Assembly (NCBI GenBank): GCA_903929355.1 | Contig: CAIYUN010000029.1 | Coordinates: forward strand, 1 to 52,740 | DNA: 52,740 bases | DNA from: an uncultured Opitutaceae bacterium | GTDB lineage: Bacteria; Verrucomicrobiota; Verrucomicrobiia; Opitutales; Opitutaceae | Reading direction: 5' to 3' | Program-made: the position numbers and the translations under genes | The notes under the pieces: model-generated | Told to the model about the DNA's origin: nothing | The model's input: the letters and a program-made list of their open reading frames with translations, nothing else | Databases searched by the model: none | In this document: one piece after another, positions 33,468 to 42,590 of the stretch | How the letters are laid out: the number at the start of each line of letters is the position of its first letter | Position numbering within the stretch: the first letter of the stretch is position 1

Positions 33468-34613
33468 ATGCGCGTCCTGGTCCTCACCTCCAGCACGGGC
33501 GGCGGGCACAACACCCGGGCGCGCGCCTTTGCGGCCTGGGCGAAACGCGAGCCGGACCTCGGCCTCGAGGTCGTCATCCATCAGGCACTGGAGCAGACGC
33601 ACGGCCTCTATCGTTTTGGCGTCGGGCTCTACAACTGGATCCAGCGCACCGCCCCGCGGCTGCACCACCTGTATTTCAATTTTCTCGAGGTCGCCGGCGC
33701 GTGCAAGTCGCCGGCGATGATGCTCGGCGTCGAACGTTTCCGCGCCGTCCTCCGTGAGGTCCGGCCCGGCGCGGTGCTGAGTGTCCACGGCTCGCTCAAC
33801 CACGGTTTTTTTGCGGTGGCGCGCGAGACCTTGCGCGACCCGAAGCCCCGTTGCGTGACCTATTGCGGCGAGCTGTTCGGCGGTTACGGTTTCAGCCGGC
33901 ATTGGGTCAACCCGCAGGCCGACCTGTTTCTTGGCGCGGTGCCGGAGACCGTGGCCGCCGCCCGCCGGTGGCGGATGCCGGAGGAGCGCGCGCGCGCGGC
34001 GGGGTTTTTGCTCGATCCGGCGTTTTACGCGCCGCGGATGGACGAGGCCGCGCGCCGACGCTGCCTGCGGGAGCGTTACGAGCTCGATCCCGACCGCTGC
34101 ACGCTCCTGCTCACGACCGGGGCGGTCGGGGCCAACAACCATGTGGCCCTGCTCAACGTCCTGCTGGCCTCGCCCCACCGGCCGCAGGTCATCGTCCTGT
34201 GCCGGCCGCAGTCTGTCTGGCAGGAGGTCGCGAGCTGGGCGACCGTCCACCCGGAGCTGCCGGTGCGGCCCCTTGAATACACCGACCGGATGGCCGAGCT
34301 GCTCCAATGCGTCTCGGCCGTCGTGGCGCGGCCGGGCACGGGCACGACCAGTGAGGCGCTGCTCAGCGGCTGCCCGATCCTATTCAACGGGTTGGGCGGG
34401 GTCATGCCGCAGGAGGGCATCACGCTGAAGTTTGCCGCAGCGCATGGGTTTGGGGGTGTTTTGCGGCGCGCGGCCGACCTGCCGGCACGGTTGGAGCCGT
34501 GGCTGCGCGAGCCCCACCGGTTGGTCGAGGAGCGGGGGCGGATGGCCCGGGCGTGCCCTGCAGGCACCCCTCGCGGCGTGCTTGAACTGGTTTCGGCCCG
34601 TCCCATGCTGTAA
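33468..34613 (+). CDS. GT28/MGDG-synthase-like glycosyltransferase
   Basis: A 381-residue GT-B glycosyltransferase. The N-terminal TSSTGGGHNTRARAF is the motif of monogalactosyldiacylglycerol synthase and UgtP-type diacylglycerol glucosyltransferases. The C-terminal half has VARPGTGTTSEALLSGCPI and NGLGGVMPQE for sugar-nucleotide binding. No transmembrane segment, so a peripheral inner-membrane enzyme adding a sugar to a lipid is likely. An AAGAAGG stretch before the ATG is one of the few Shine-Dalgarno-like sites here. It is followed by SCP2-like and aminotransferase genes, which suggests glycolipid synthesis. Confidence 0.85.
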   Translation: MRVLVLTSSTGGGHNTRARAFAAWAKREPDLGLEVVIHQALEQTHGLYRFGVGLYNWIQRTAPRLHHLYFNFLEVAGACKSPAMMLGVERFRAVLREVRPGAVLSVHGSLNHGFFAVARETLRDPKPRCVTYCGELFGGYGFSRHWVNPQADLFLGAVPETVAAARRWRMPEERARAAGFLLDPAFYAPRMDEAARRRCLRERYELDPDRCTLLLTTGAVGANNHVALLNVLLASPHRPQVIVLCRPQSVWQEVASWATVHPELPVRPLEYTDRMAELLQCVSAVVARPGTGTTSEALLSGCPILFNGLGGVMPQEGITLKFAAAHGFGGVLRRAADLPARLEPWLREPHRLVEERGRMARACPAGTPRGVLELVSARPML

Positions 34614-34622
34614 CCGCGTCCG

Positions 34623-35174
34623 ATGAAAAAACCGATCCTTCCCACCGTCTATCTCCGCTTGCTGGCGGGCGCGGTGCTGCCGGCGTTTCGCGAGGCCTTC
34701 GCGCTGCGCCGGGCGTCCGTCAAGCGGCCCCGCCCGGGCCTGTTCCGCATGCTGATGCCGCGGGCGCCGGACCTGAAGTGCGACACCACGGCGCGGGCGC
34801 ACGTCGGGCTCGGGTTTGGCACGGCCCTGCGGGGCGCGGTCATCCTGGCCGCGCATGATCCCGTCGGTCACGCGGTCGGCGCCCATCCGCCCGACGGGTT
34901 GGCGCGCTTCCAGATACCCGAGGTTGGCTTCGACGGCTGGCTGCGGTTTGCGGGGGGATCCCTGGAGGGCGGCCATGGCGAACCGCCCGCGCCGGCGGAT
35001 GTGACCGTGTGCTTTCCCCATTTCCGCACGGCGCTGTTGGCGTTGCGCGACGAGCTCGATACGATGGCCGCCATCGGCACCGGCGAGATGCTCGTCACCG
35101 GGAGTCTCCCTCTGGCCGAGCGACTTAATGTTGTGTTGGAGCGGATGTCCGACTACTTTCCGCCCAAAAAATGA
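34623..35174 (+). CDS. SCP2-like lipid-binding protein, putative
   Basis: A 183-residue protein, N-terminally basic, no export signal. Residues about 60-175 follow the sterol-carrier-protein-2 layout: strands (ARFQIPEVGFDGWLRF), an ADVTVCFPHFRTALLALRDE segment, then the DTMAAIGTGEMLVTGSLPLA turn and a final helix (ERLNVVLERMSDYF). SCP2 domains bind lipids in a hydrophobic tunnel. It lies 9 bp after the glycosyltransferase gene and overlaps the next gene by 4 bp (ATGA), so it probably handles the lipid substrate of this operon. Confidence 0.72.
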   Translation: MKKPILPTVYLRLLAGAVLPAFREAFALRRASVKRPRPGLFRMLMPRAPDLKCDTTARAHVGLGFGTALRGAVILAAHDPVGHAVGAHPPDGLARFQIPEVGFDGWLRFAGGSLEGGHGEPPAPADVTVCFPHFRTALLALRDELDTMAAIGTGEMLVTGSLPLAERLNVVLERMSDYFPPKK

Positions 35175-36496
35175 GCGCCACCTCCAACCCGCCCGGCCTC
35201 CCGGCCCGGGCGGGGTCCGACTTCAGCCCCGTTATTCCGCCCCCAGCGGCCAACGGCATCTCGGGTCACCATGGCTATGCGGAGTCGCGCCGGCTGTTTG
35301 CGCGGGCCAGCCGGGTCACGCCGGGGGGCATCTACGGCCACACCAGCCCCGCGCTCACGGTGCCCGGCGATTTTCCCTATTATGCCGCCCGGGCCGAGGG
35401 GGGGCGGTATTGGGATGTCGATGGCAACGAGTACATTGACTACATGTGTTCCTACGGTCCGGTGGTGCTCGGGCACCACCATCCCGAGGTGGAGGCGGCG
35501 GTGGACCGGCAGCGGCGCGACGGCGACTGCTTCAACCACCCGACGGAGGCGATGGTGGAGCTCGCGGAGCGGCTGGTGGACCTGGTGGATTTTGGCGACT
35601 GGGCGGTGTTTGGTAAAAACGGCTCCGACATGACCACCTGGGCGATCCGGGTGGCGCGGGAGTTCACCGGGCGCAAGATCATCCTCCGGGTCCGCCACAG
35701 CTACAACGGTTCGCATGCCTGGTGCTCGCCCGGCCATGGCGGGCTCGTGGCGGAGGACCGGGTGCATGTGCAGGCCTTTGATTGGAACAACCTCGACAAT
35801 TTCCGTGATCTCGTGCGCCGACACCGGGGGAAGGTGGCGGCGCTGATCGCCTCGCCGTTCCATCACCCGTCGTTTGGCGACTCGGTGATGCCGGCGCCCG
35901 GCTTCTGGGCGGGGGTGCAGGAGACGTGCCGCCAGGAGGGGATCGTGCTCATCCTGGATGATGTGCGCGCGGGCTTCCGGCTGCACCTGGGCGGATCGCA
36001 CCGGGTGTTTGGGTTCGAGCCGGACCTGATCTGCTTCTCCAAGGCGCTGGGCAACGGTCACGCGATCGCGGCGACGGTCGGTCGCGCGGAACTGAAGGTC
36101 GCGGCCTCGCGGGTGTTTCTCACGGGCAGCTTCTGGTTCAACGCGGTGGCGATGCGCGCGGCGCTCGCCACGCTCGCGGTGCTGGAGCGCGACGACGGCA
36201 TCGGCCGGATGCGGCGGACCGGTGAGCAGCTCATGGCCGGACTGCAGGAGCGGGCGCTGCGGCACGGGCTCAGGGTGATCGCCTCCGGCCCCCCGGCGGT
36301 GCCCTTCCTGCGCTTTGCGGATGAGACCGACTGGCGGCGGCAGCAGTTGTTCTGCGCGGAGATCGCGCGCCGGGGGGTGTTTTTCCATCCGCACCACAAC
36401 TGGTTTGTCTGCGCCGCCCACACGGAGGCGGATGTCGCGGAGACGCTGGCCGCCGCCGACGCGGCGTTCGCGGTGGTCAGCGACGCGACGGCCTGA
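35171..36496 (+). CDS. Class-III PLP aminotransferase (glutamate-1-semialdehyde aminotransferase-like)
   Basis: A 441-residue PLP enzyme of fold type I. Landmarks: FARASRVTPGGIYGHTSPAL, DVDGNEYIDYMCSYGPVVLG, FGKNGSDMTTWAIRVAREFT, ILDDVRAGFRLHLGG, and the PLP lysine in CFSKALGNGHAI. It resembles HemL, but lacks the housekeeping context and HemL-like N-terminus. Such paralogues often aminate sugars or lipid head groups. Its ATGA overlap with the SCP2-like gene points to work on the same lipid or glycolipid. Substrate not determined by sequence. Confidence 0.85.
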   Translation: MSATSNPPGLPARAGSDFSPVIPPPAANGISGHHGYAESRRLFARASRVTPGGIYGHTSPALTVPGDFPYYAARAEGGRYWDVDGNEYIDYMCSYGPVVLGHHHPEVEAAVDRQRRDGDCFNHPTEAMVELAERLVDLVDFGDWAVFGKNGSDMTTWAIRVAREFTGRKIILRVRHSYNGSHAWCSPGHGGLVAEDRVHVQAFDWNNLDNFRDLVRRHRGKVAALIASPFHHPSFGDSVMPAPGFWAGVQETCRQEGIVLILDDVRAGFRLHLGGSHRVFGFEPDLICFSKALGNGHAIAATVGRAELKVAASRVFLTGSFWFNAVAMRAALATLAVLERDDGIGRMRRTGEQLMAGLQERALRHGLRVIASGPPAVPFLRFADETDWRRQQLFCAEIARRGVFFHPHHNWFVCAAHTEADVAETLAAADAAFAVVSDATA

Positions 36497-36533
36497 CCGG
36501 GGTGCAGGGCGAACCTGCCTGGGATAATTGGAA

Positions 36534-37151
36534 TTACGCCCAGGCGTAGTTGAAGCTGATGCTGATGCGCTCGCCGGCGGCCTGATTGGCGGCGACCTCG
36601 TGGCGCAGCCAGCTCTCAAAGAGGATCACATTGCCGGCCACGGCGGGGTAGGTCACATGGGTGCGCTGGGCGGGGCGCGCCGTGGCGAGTTTCGGCGGCG
36701 CGGCCATGAACTTGCTCAGGCGCGGGTCCTCAAATTTCAGGCCGGGGCAGCCGGCCGGGGTGCGCACATAATAGGTCCCGCTGATGAAGGAGAGCGGGTG
36801 CAGGTGCAGGGAGTGGGTGGCCGTGGGGGGCATGATGTTCACCCAGCAGTCGGTCATCCGCACGGTCCGGCCGCGGAGGTCCAGATCCAGGGCGCGGGCG
36901 AAGGTGCGGACATGGCGCGTGAGCTTCTGCTCCAAGCCGGCGAACGTGCTGGAGAACTTGTGCAGCTCGTTGAGCGAGGCGTAGCTGGTATAGCCGCCGG
37001 GGTAGTTCTTCGCGGACCATCGCCGGCCGGCGGCGTCAAAGTCGCGCAACTGTGCGCACTCGGTGGCGAGCTCGTCGTTGAAGCGGGTGAGGCCGCTCGC
37101 TTGCAGCGGCTGGCAGTGGATGAGGGTGGGAAACCAGGCGCGGACAGGCAT
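36534..37151 (-). CDS. 2OG-Fe(II) oxygenase family protein (TIGR02466-like)
   Basis: A 205-residue protein from the ATG at 37151 (MPVRAWFPTLIH); a start 24 codons upstream is possible but low-quality. The Fe(II)/2-oxoglutarate jelly roll is visible: HLHPLSFISGTYYVRTPAG with the first iron His, then LKFEDPR, then AGNVILFESWLRHEV with the second His, and ERISISFNYAW at the end. Members of this conserved family are uncharacterised; hydroxylation of a protein or small molecule is expected. Converges with the aminotransferase gene. Confidence 0.85.
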   Translation of the reverse strand: MPVRAWFPTLIHCQPLQASGLTRFNDELATECAQLRDFDAAGRRWSAKNYPGGYTSYASLNELHKFSSTFAGLEQKLTRHVRTFARALDLDLRGRTVRMTDCWVNIMPPTATHSLHLHPLSFISGTYYVRTPAGCPGLKFEDPRLSKFMAAPPKLATARPAQRTHVTYPAVAGNVILFESWLRHEVAANQAAGERISISFNYAWA

Positions 37152-37305
37152 GGGGCCGACGATGGGCTGGCAGCCGCCCCGGCTCAACCGTGTTTTACGG
37201 CGATGAGGCTGGCGGAGGCTCATTCACGAAGAATAAAACCTTGAGGTTGCGAGGGCAGGGCATTCACCAATGACCTCGCAGAACAAATGCCTGTACTAAC
37301 TTATT

Positions 37306-37394
37306 AACAATAATATACACTAATCCGATCCTCCGAATCAGTGCTCAGCAATGCCCATGGTGGTTAATCTCCGACGGCTCGAAAAGTTTTATCC
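37306..37394 (-). repeat. CACTAATG-type intergenic repeat, copy 2
   Basis: Inverted relative to the copy at 29874-29963, 7.4 kb away. Strongest shared blocks are TAAAACTTTTCGA and GAGGATCGGATTAGTGTA. It lies in the 427-bp gap 37152-37578 between the divergent oxygenase and SulP genes. I see no further gene there; the rest is C/T-rich leader toward the SulP start. Confidence 0.8.
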
Positions 37395-37578
37395 CTACGC
37401 CCCATCCGGTTTGCGCCTTTGGTCTGCCACGCCGAAGCCTGGTCTTCGGGCGGCCAATTCCTCCGTACGCCTCCCCTCAAAATTACCCGTATTAGTCGCG
37501 GCACTTACCGCGTTTCGGCCCGCTCCCGGCCTTGTTCCGTTGGCACGGTTGGTGCAGCTTCGGGGGTCTCGCTTCCCG

Positions 37579-39255
37579 ATGAAAATCGCCGGTGTTCCTT
37601 TTTCGTTCCGTCCGCGGCTGATCGATGCCCTCCGGGGTTATACCCGGGCGCGGTTGGTGGCTGATGTCCGGGCCGGGCTCACTGTCGGGGTCGTGGCGCT
37701 GCCGTTGGCCATCGGACTCGGCATCGCCTCGGGGGTTTCGCCGGGGGCCGGGCTGTACACGGCGATCATCGGGGGCTTCATTGTCTCAGCCCTCGGCGGA
37801 TCGCGGGTGCAGATTGGCGGACCGGCCGGCGCCTTCGTCGGTTTGGTGTACGCGGTCATCACCCAGTATGGCCTGCCCAATCTGCTGATCTGCACGGCCA
37901 TGGCGGGCGTGTTCCTCTTCGCCCTGGGCGCGGCGCGGCTGGGCACCCTCGTAAAGTTCATCCCTCATCCGGTCACCACCGGCTTCACCTGCGGGATCGG
38001 GGTGACCATCATGCTGACCCAGGTAAAAGATTTCCTCGGTCTCCGGCTGGCCGCGGTGCCGGCCGAGTTTTTCGCCAAGATCGACGCCCTCGCCCATGCG
38101 CTGCCGACCCTGCGGTGGCTGACCGTGGGCGTCGGACTGGCGACGGTCGTGGCCATCGCGGTGTGGCCGAAGCGCTGGGCGCGGTACCTGCCCGGCTACA
38201 ATGTCGCGGTCGTGGCGGTGTCCTTGGTCGTCTATCTGTTCAGATTGCCGGTCGACACCATCGCGAGCCGGTTTCCCACGGGGGCGTTTCCCGACGGCCT
38301 GCCCAAGTTCCAGGTCCCCGCGTTTGACTGGGTGCAGTTGCCCGAGCTCATGGGGCCGGCGCTGGCGATCACCGTGCTCGGGGCCATCGCCGCGCTGCTC
38401 TCGGCCGTGGTGGCCGACGGCATGATCGACGACCGGCACGACTCCAACCAGGAATTGATGGCGCAGGGGATCGCGAATTTCGTGGCCCCGTTTTTTGGCG
38501 GCATTCCGGTAACCGGCGTGATCACCCGCACGGTGACCAACATCCGCAACGGCGCGGGTTCGCCCATCGCCGGCATGGTGCACGCGCTCACCCTGCTGTT
38601 GATTGTGCTGTTGGCCGCCCCGCTGGCCAAGTTCATCCCGCTCGCCGTGCTCGGCGGGGTGCTCATCGTGGTGGCCTGCAAGATGGTGGAGTGGGACGAG
38701 TTTGTGCTGATCGGCCGGCAACCATGGGGTGACGCGGCCGTGTTTCTGGTGACTTTCGCCCTCACCACCTGCTTTGACCTGACGGTGGCGGTGAAATACG
38801 GCCTCATCCTGGCCGCAGCGCTCTTCATCAAGCGCGTGGCCGACACCACGCAGGTGGCCGCGCACGATGAGGCGGCGCTGGCGGGGCAGGGCCACGAACG
38901 GGTGGGGGTGGTGCCGCCGGGGGTGATTGTGTACCGCGTGTTCGGCGCGCTCCTGTTTGGGGCGGCGGACAAGCTGGACACCGTGATCCGGCGGGCCGGT
39001 GGCGACACCCGCGTGATCATCCTGCACCTGGCGGCGGTGACGGCAATGGATTCGACCGCCCTCCATTCGCTGGACCTGCTGCACGAAAAACTCCGCCGCC
39101 ATGGCCGGCACCTGATCCTGAGCGGGCCGCACACCCAGCCCTATTTCGCCATGGACAAGGCCGGGTTTCTCGACGCCGTGGGGGCCGACAACATAGTCGC
39201 CGACCTGCCGACGGCGATCACCCGGGCGCAGGTGCTGCTGGGTCGGATGGAATAA
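37579..39255 (+). CDS. SulP-family anion transporter with STAS domain
   Basis: A 558-residue inner-membrane protein. The ATG at 37579 starts the normal SulP N-terminus; the frame is open further up only through leader DNA. Residues about 25-420 hold ten to twelve helices with the family segments LTVGVVALPLAIGLGIASGV, GGFIVSALGGSRVQIGGPAG and DRHDSNQELMAQGIAN. Residues about 435-555 are a STAS domain (VIILHLAAVTAMDSTALHSL). SulP members move sulfate, bicarbonate or carboxylates, often with H+ or Na+; the substrate cannot be told. Confidence 0.93.
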   Translation: MKIAGVPFSFRPRLIDALRGYTRARLVADVRAGLTVGVVALPLAIGLGIASGVSPGAGLYTAIIGGFIVSALGGSRVQIGGPAGAFVGLVYAVITQYGLPNLLICTAMAGVFLFALGAARLGTLVKFIPHPVTTGFTCGIGVTIMLTQVKDFLGLRLAAVPAEFFAKIDALAHALPTLRWLTVGVGLATVVAIAVWPKRWARYLPGYNVAVVAVSLVVYLFRLPVDTIASRFPTGAFPDGLPKFQVPAFDWVQLPELMGPALAITVLGAIAALLSAVVADGMIDDRHDSNQELMAQGIANFVAPFFGGIPVTGVITRTVTNIRNGAGSPIAGMVHALTLLLIVLLAAPLAKFIPLAVLGGVLIVVACKMVEWDEFVLIGRQPWGDAAVFLVTFALTTCFDLTVAVKYGLILAAALFIKRVADTTQVAAHDEAALAGQGHERVGVVPPGVIVYRVFGALLFGAADKLDTVIRRAGGDTRVIILHLAAVTAMDSTALHSLDLLHEKLRRHGRHLILSGPHTQPYFAMDKAGFLDAVGADNIVADLPTAITRAQVLLGRME

Positions 39256-39388
39256 TTTTACACCAACGTCCCTTAAGATAAACACCATGAGGGGATGTCT
39301 GAAGGCAGGGCGCGCCGTCGGAGCGCGTCGGCCGATTTTTCACCCTAAAACTATAAAACCACGGACCGGTGGCGTTACACTAACGCAA

Positions 39389-39431
39389 AAGAGCGCGAAG
39401 GTGGAGGAGGGGGGCAGGGCTTCGCGCTCTT
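39389..39431 (-). terminator. Probable terminator after the SHD1 protein gene
   Basis: Perfect 12-bp arms AAGAGCGCGAAG (39389-39400) and CTTCGCGCTCTT (39420-39431) with a 19-nt loop. They are followed by TT on the minus strand, making a T4 run. The loop is long, so efficiency is uncertain. Confidence 0.6.
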
Positions 39432-39500
39432 GGCGATCTTCTGTAAGAACCTCTGGTTGGAACATTCAGGCCCCGGGTGTGCCCAAGATGAGGGACCGCG

Positions 39501-40253
39501 TCAGGGGGCGGGGGCGGCCGTCTTGGCCGCCGGTTTCCTTTTGGCGGCGGCTTTCGGTGCGGGGGTGCCGCCAAGCCAGCCTTCCTTGCGGTAATCTTCC
39601 GACGAGACGTATTCGCCGATCATCTGGTCGTTCTCGTAGACTCTCACCCAGATGCCCTCGAACTTGGTGTTCACGTAGGTGCCGCTGTTGAGGACGGTCC
39701 AATATCCTTCCCGAAGTTGTTGCGTGGTGATGGCGACCGTCGAGGTGTGGAAGCTGACCGCCTTCCTGGGGTCGAGGGTGTCGAGCGGCTCGGTGCCGGT
39801 TTGATGGGTCAGCGGCTGCGTCGCCAGGTCGTCGCCCATCTTTTTTGTGCGGCGGTAGTAGAGCACATAGTCGGCGCGCAGATTTCGGCCGGTCAGCAGT
39901 GTGGTGTTGGTGAGATTAACGTTGAAACCCCAGTCATCCACAAAGGTGGTCATAGTTGCGGTTTCGGTCCGTTTGGTCGTGAATTTGGAGCGGCTGGCGT
40001 CGATCGTAACTATGATGGGTTTGGCCGCCTGGGCCTTGTCGGCAAAGGCGAGATCGTCGGCGGAGAGGGACGTGCGCAGGAGGTGGGCGACGGTGCCATC
40101 AGACCGACGCACGATGACCTCCTGCCCGTTGGCCTCGACAAACGTGCCGGTGAGCGTCCGGCCGAATTGGTCGGTCCAGGTGCGCATCTCCTCCTCCGCC
40201 GTCAACGCGACGACCGCCAACATCCACAGCAGCAGGAGCAAGGGGCGCTTCAT
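39501..40253 (-). CDS. SHD1-domain exported protein
   Basis: A 250-residue protein with signal peptide MKRPLLLLLWMLAVVALTA from the ATG at 40253. Residues about 23-70 match the SLA1 homology domain 1: RTWTDQFGRTLTGTFVEANG, then VIVRRSDGTVAHLLRTSLSADD. This domain is frequent in exported proteins of Verrucomicrobia and Planctomycetes. Residues 75-225 are a beta-rich region of unknown family, and the tail is Ala/Pro/Lys-rich. Function unknown. Confidence 0.82.
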   Translation of the reverse strand: MKRPLLLLLWMLAVVALTAEEEMRTWTDQFGRTLTGTFVEANGQEVIVRRSDGTVAHLLRTSLSADDLAFADKAQAAKPIIVTIDASRSKFTTKRTETATMTTFVDDWGFNVNLTNTTLLTGRNLRADYVLYYRRTKKMGDDLATQPLTHQTGTEPLDTLDPRKAVSFHTSTVAITTQQLREGYWTVLNSGTYVNTKFEGIWVRVYENDQMIGEYVSSEDYRKEGWLGGTPAPKAAAKRKPAAKTAAPAP

Positions 40254-40393
40254 GACGGAAGGAGGCTTGCCAAAAGGGCGGATGGCTGCAATCTTTGTTT
40301 TTGCTTGCGGCGCAAGCCAAAGCAACGCCCGCACTTGCACTAAAGGTGCGACAGAGAGGGAGCCGAAAAAGCAGCATGCCCGCGCAACGGGAG

Positions 40394-41620
40394 TCACCGC
40401 AGCGCGGCGGTGAGGCGGGCGAGGGCGGTCTCGACATTTTCCCGCGAATTGAACGCGCTGATCCGCACATGGCCTTCACCACATTTGCCGAAGCCGGCCC
40501 CGGGGGTGCAGACGACCTGCGCGCGCTCCAGCAACAGGTCGAAAAACCCCCAGGAGTCGCGGCCCACGTTGATCCAGATGTAGGGCGCGTTGTCGCCGCC
40601 GACGCACTTGAAACCGAGCTTGGTGACCGCGGTCCTGATCAGCGCGGCGTTGCCCAGATAAAAATCGGTCATCGCCCGCACCTGCCGCTGGCCTTCGTCG
40701 GTGAAGACGGCTGCGGCGGCCTTTTGGATGGGATACGCGACCCCGTTGAACTTCGTGGTGTGGCGCCGGTTCCACAGCGCGTGAATCGGGTGTGCCTGGC
40801 CGGCCGCGTCATAGCCCATCAGCGATTTCGGCACGACGGTGTAGGCGCAACGGGTCCCGGTGAAGCCCGCGGTCTTGGAGAAGCTGCGGAACTCGATCGC
40901 GACCTCGCGCGCCCCCGGGATCTCATAGATGCTGTGGGGGATGGCCGGGTCGCGGATGTAGGCCTCATACGCGCTGTCGAACAGGATGACGGCGCGGTTG
41001 GCCTTCGCGTAGGCGACCCACGCCGTGAGCTGTTCGCGGGTGGCCACCGCCCCGGTCGGGTTGTTGGGGAAGCAGAGATAGATGAGATCCGCGGGGACCG
41101 ACGGCACGGCGGGTACATAACCGTTGGCGGGCGTGCTCTCGAGGTAGGTGACGCCGGAGTAGCGGCCGTCCACGTTCGGACCCGTGCGTCCCGCCATGAC
41201 ATTGGTGTCGATGTAGACCGGATACACGGGGTCGGGGATGGCGAGGCGCAGGCCCTCGGTGGCGAAGATTTCCTGGATGTTGCCGCAGTCGCACTTGGCG
41301 CCGTCGGAAACGAAGATCTCGTCGGCCTCGACCGGGCAGCCCCGCGCCGCGTAGTCGTGCTGCTGGATGGCCTCGCGCAGGAACGCATACCCCTGCTCGG
41401 GGCCGTAGCCCTTGAAGGTGGCCCGCGCCGCCATCTCGTCGGTGGCGGCATGCAGCGCGGCCACGCACACGGGCGGCAGCGGCTCCGTCACGTCGCCGAT
41501 GCCGAGGCGGATGACCGGCTTCGACGGGTTCGCGGCGACATAGGCGCCCACGCGCTTGGCGATGTCGGAGAAGAGGTAGCTGGCCTTGAGCTTCAGGTAG
41601 TTTTCGTTGATGCGGATCAT
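40394..41620 (-). CDS. dapL: LL-diaminopimelate aminotransferase
   Basis: A 408-residue PLP enzyme converting tetrahydrodipicolinate to LL-diaminopimelate in one step, feeding lysine and peptidoglycan. The start [20 protein letters not shown] is the DapL signature. [35 protein letters not shown] and the PLP lysine in [12 protein letters not shown] follow. The ATG at 41620 is preferred over an upstream ATG that lies in an inverted repeat. DapL is typical of Verrucomicrobia, Chlamydiae, cyanobacteria and plants. Divergent from panC. Confidence 0.96.
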   Translation of the reverse strand: MIRINENYLKLKASYLFSDIAKRVGAYVAANPSKPVIRLGIGDVTEPLPPVCVAALHAATDEMAARATFKGYGPEQGYAFLREAIQQHDYAARGCPVEADEIFVSDGAKCDCGNIQEIFATEGLRLAIPDPVYPVYIDTNVMAGRTGPNVDGRYSGVTYLESTPANGYVPAVPSVPADLIYLCFPNNPTGAVATREQLTAWVAYAKANRAVILFDSAYEAYIRDPAIPHSIYEIPGAREVAIEFRSFSKTAGFTGTRCAYTVVPKSLMGYDAAGQAHPIHALWNRRHTTKFNGVAYPIQKAAAAVFTDEGQRQVRAMTDFYLGNAALIRTAVTKLGFKCVGGDNAPYIWINVGRDSWGFFDLLLERAQVVCTPGAGFGKCGEGHVRISAFNSRENVETALARLTAALR

Positions 41621-41647
41621 GGGAGGGTGAAAGGGTTGGGCGAAAAA

Positions 41648-41681
41648 CTTGAACAAACCCCGGCGGATGGCTTTGTTCAAG
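41648..41681. promoter_or_regulatory. Inverted repeat between dapL and panC
   Basis: Perfect 10-bp arms CTTGAACAAA (41648-41657) and TTTGTTCAAG (41672-41681), 14-bp spacer, in the 127-bp region between divergent start codons. The position suits an operator for one or both genes. Confidence 0.5.
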
Positions 41682-41747
41682 CTTGGCGTTTCACCCCGGC
41701 CGGTGGTTCATTCCCCGCCACCCCGCCCCTTTGTCCCCCCATCCACC

Positions 41748-42590
41748 ATGCAAACCATCACCTCGGTCACGGAAATGCAGACCCGCGCGGAAAATTTGCG
41801 CGGGGAGGGTCGGCGCGTCGCGCTCGTGCCGACCATGGGCGCGCTCCACGACGGGCACCTCAGCCTCATCCGGCTGGCGGCCGAGCGCGGGGACACGGTG
41901 GTGGTCTCGATCTTTGTCAATCCCGCCCAGTTTGGTCCCAACGAGGACTTCGCCCACTACCCGCGCGAGCTCGACGCGGACCTGAAGAAATGTGAGGCGG
42001 CCGGCGTCAGCGTGGTGTTTGCCCCGTCGTCCGAGGAGATGTACCCGAAGGGCTACTCGACCTACCTCGCCGAGGAGGCCGTCGCCCGGCCGCTGGAGGG
42101 CGTGTCGCGCCCCGCGCATTTCCGCGGCGTCATCACGGTGGTCGCCAAGTTGTTCAACATCATCCGCCCGGCGGTCGCGGTGTTCGGCCAGAAGGACGCG
42201 CAGCAGGTCGCCGTCATCAAGAAAATGGCGCGCGACCTGCACCTCCCGGTGGAGATTGTGACCGCCCCGACGCTGCGTGACGCGGACGGCCTTGCGCTGA
42301 GCTCGCGCAACCGGCACCTGACGCCGGCCCAGCGGCAGGACGCGCTTTCGCTCAGCCAGGCCCTGCGGCGCGCGCAGGCCATGGTCGCCCAGGGGGAGCA
42401 CCGCACCGACCGCCTCGTCGCCGAGGCGACCCACATCCTCAGCCAGCACCGCCGCGTGCGCGTGATCTACGCCGCCCTCGTGGACCGGGAGACCATGGAG
42501 GCCGTGCGCGAGGTCCGAGCCGGCCGGACCCTCCTGGTCCTCGCCGCCTGGGTCGACGAGGTGCGCCTGATCGACAACGAGATCCTGTGA
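41748..42590 (+). CDS. panC: Pantothenate synthetase
   Basis: A 280-residue cytoplasmic enzyme joining pantoate and beta-alanine with ATP. Family motifs: VPTMGALHDGHLSLI (HIGH-type nucleotide site), FVNPAQFGPNEDF, FGQKDAQQVAVIKKMARDL, and LALSSRNRHLTP. Length is normal. Its stop overlaps the nadB start (GTGA), so both are co-transcribed; beta-alanine and aspartate link the two pathways. Leader is C-rich with no Shine-Dalgarno. Confidence 0.96.
   Translation: MQTITSVTEMQTRAENLRGEGRRVALVPTMGALHDGHLSLIRLAAERGDTVVVSIFVNPAQFGPNEDFAHYPRELDADLKKCEAAGVSVVFAPSSEEMYPKGYSTYLAEEAVARPLEGVSRPAHFRGVITVVAKLFNIIRPAVAVFGQKDAQQVAVIKKMARDLHLPVEIVTAPTLRDADGLALSSRNRHLTPAQRQDALSLSQALRRAQAMVAQGEHRTDRLVAEATHILSQHRRVRVIYAALVDRETMEAVREVRAGRTLLVLAAWVDEVRLIDNEIL

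Noticed and set aside
36516-36545. Two-way terminator between the aminotransferase and oxygenase genes
   Set aside because: Only 7-bp arms (GCCTGGG/CCCAGGC), one of them inside the oxygenase coding sequence, and no T-run.
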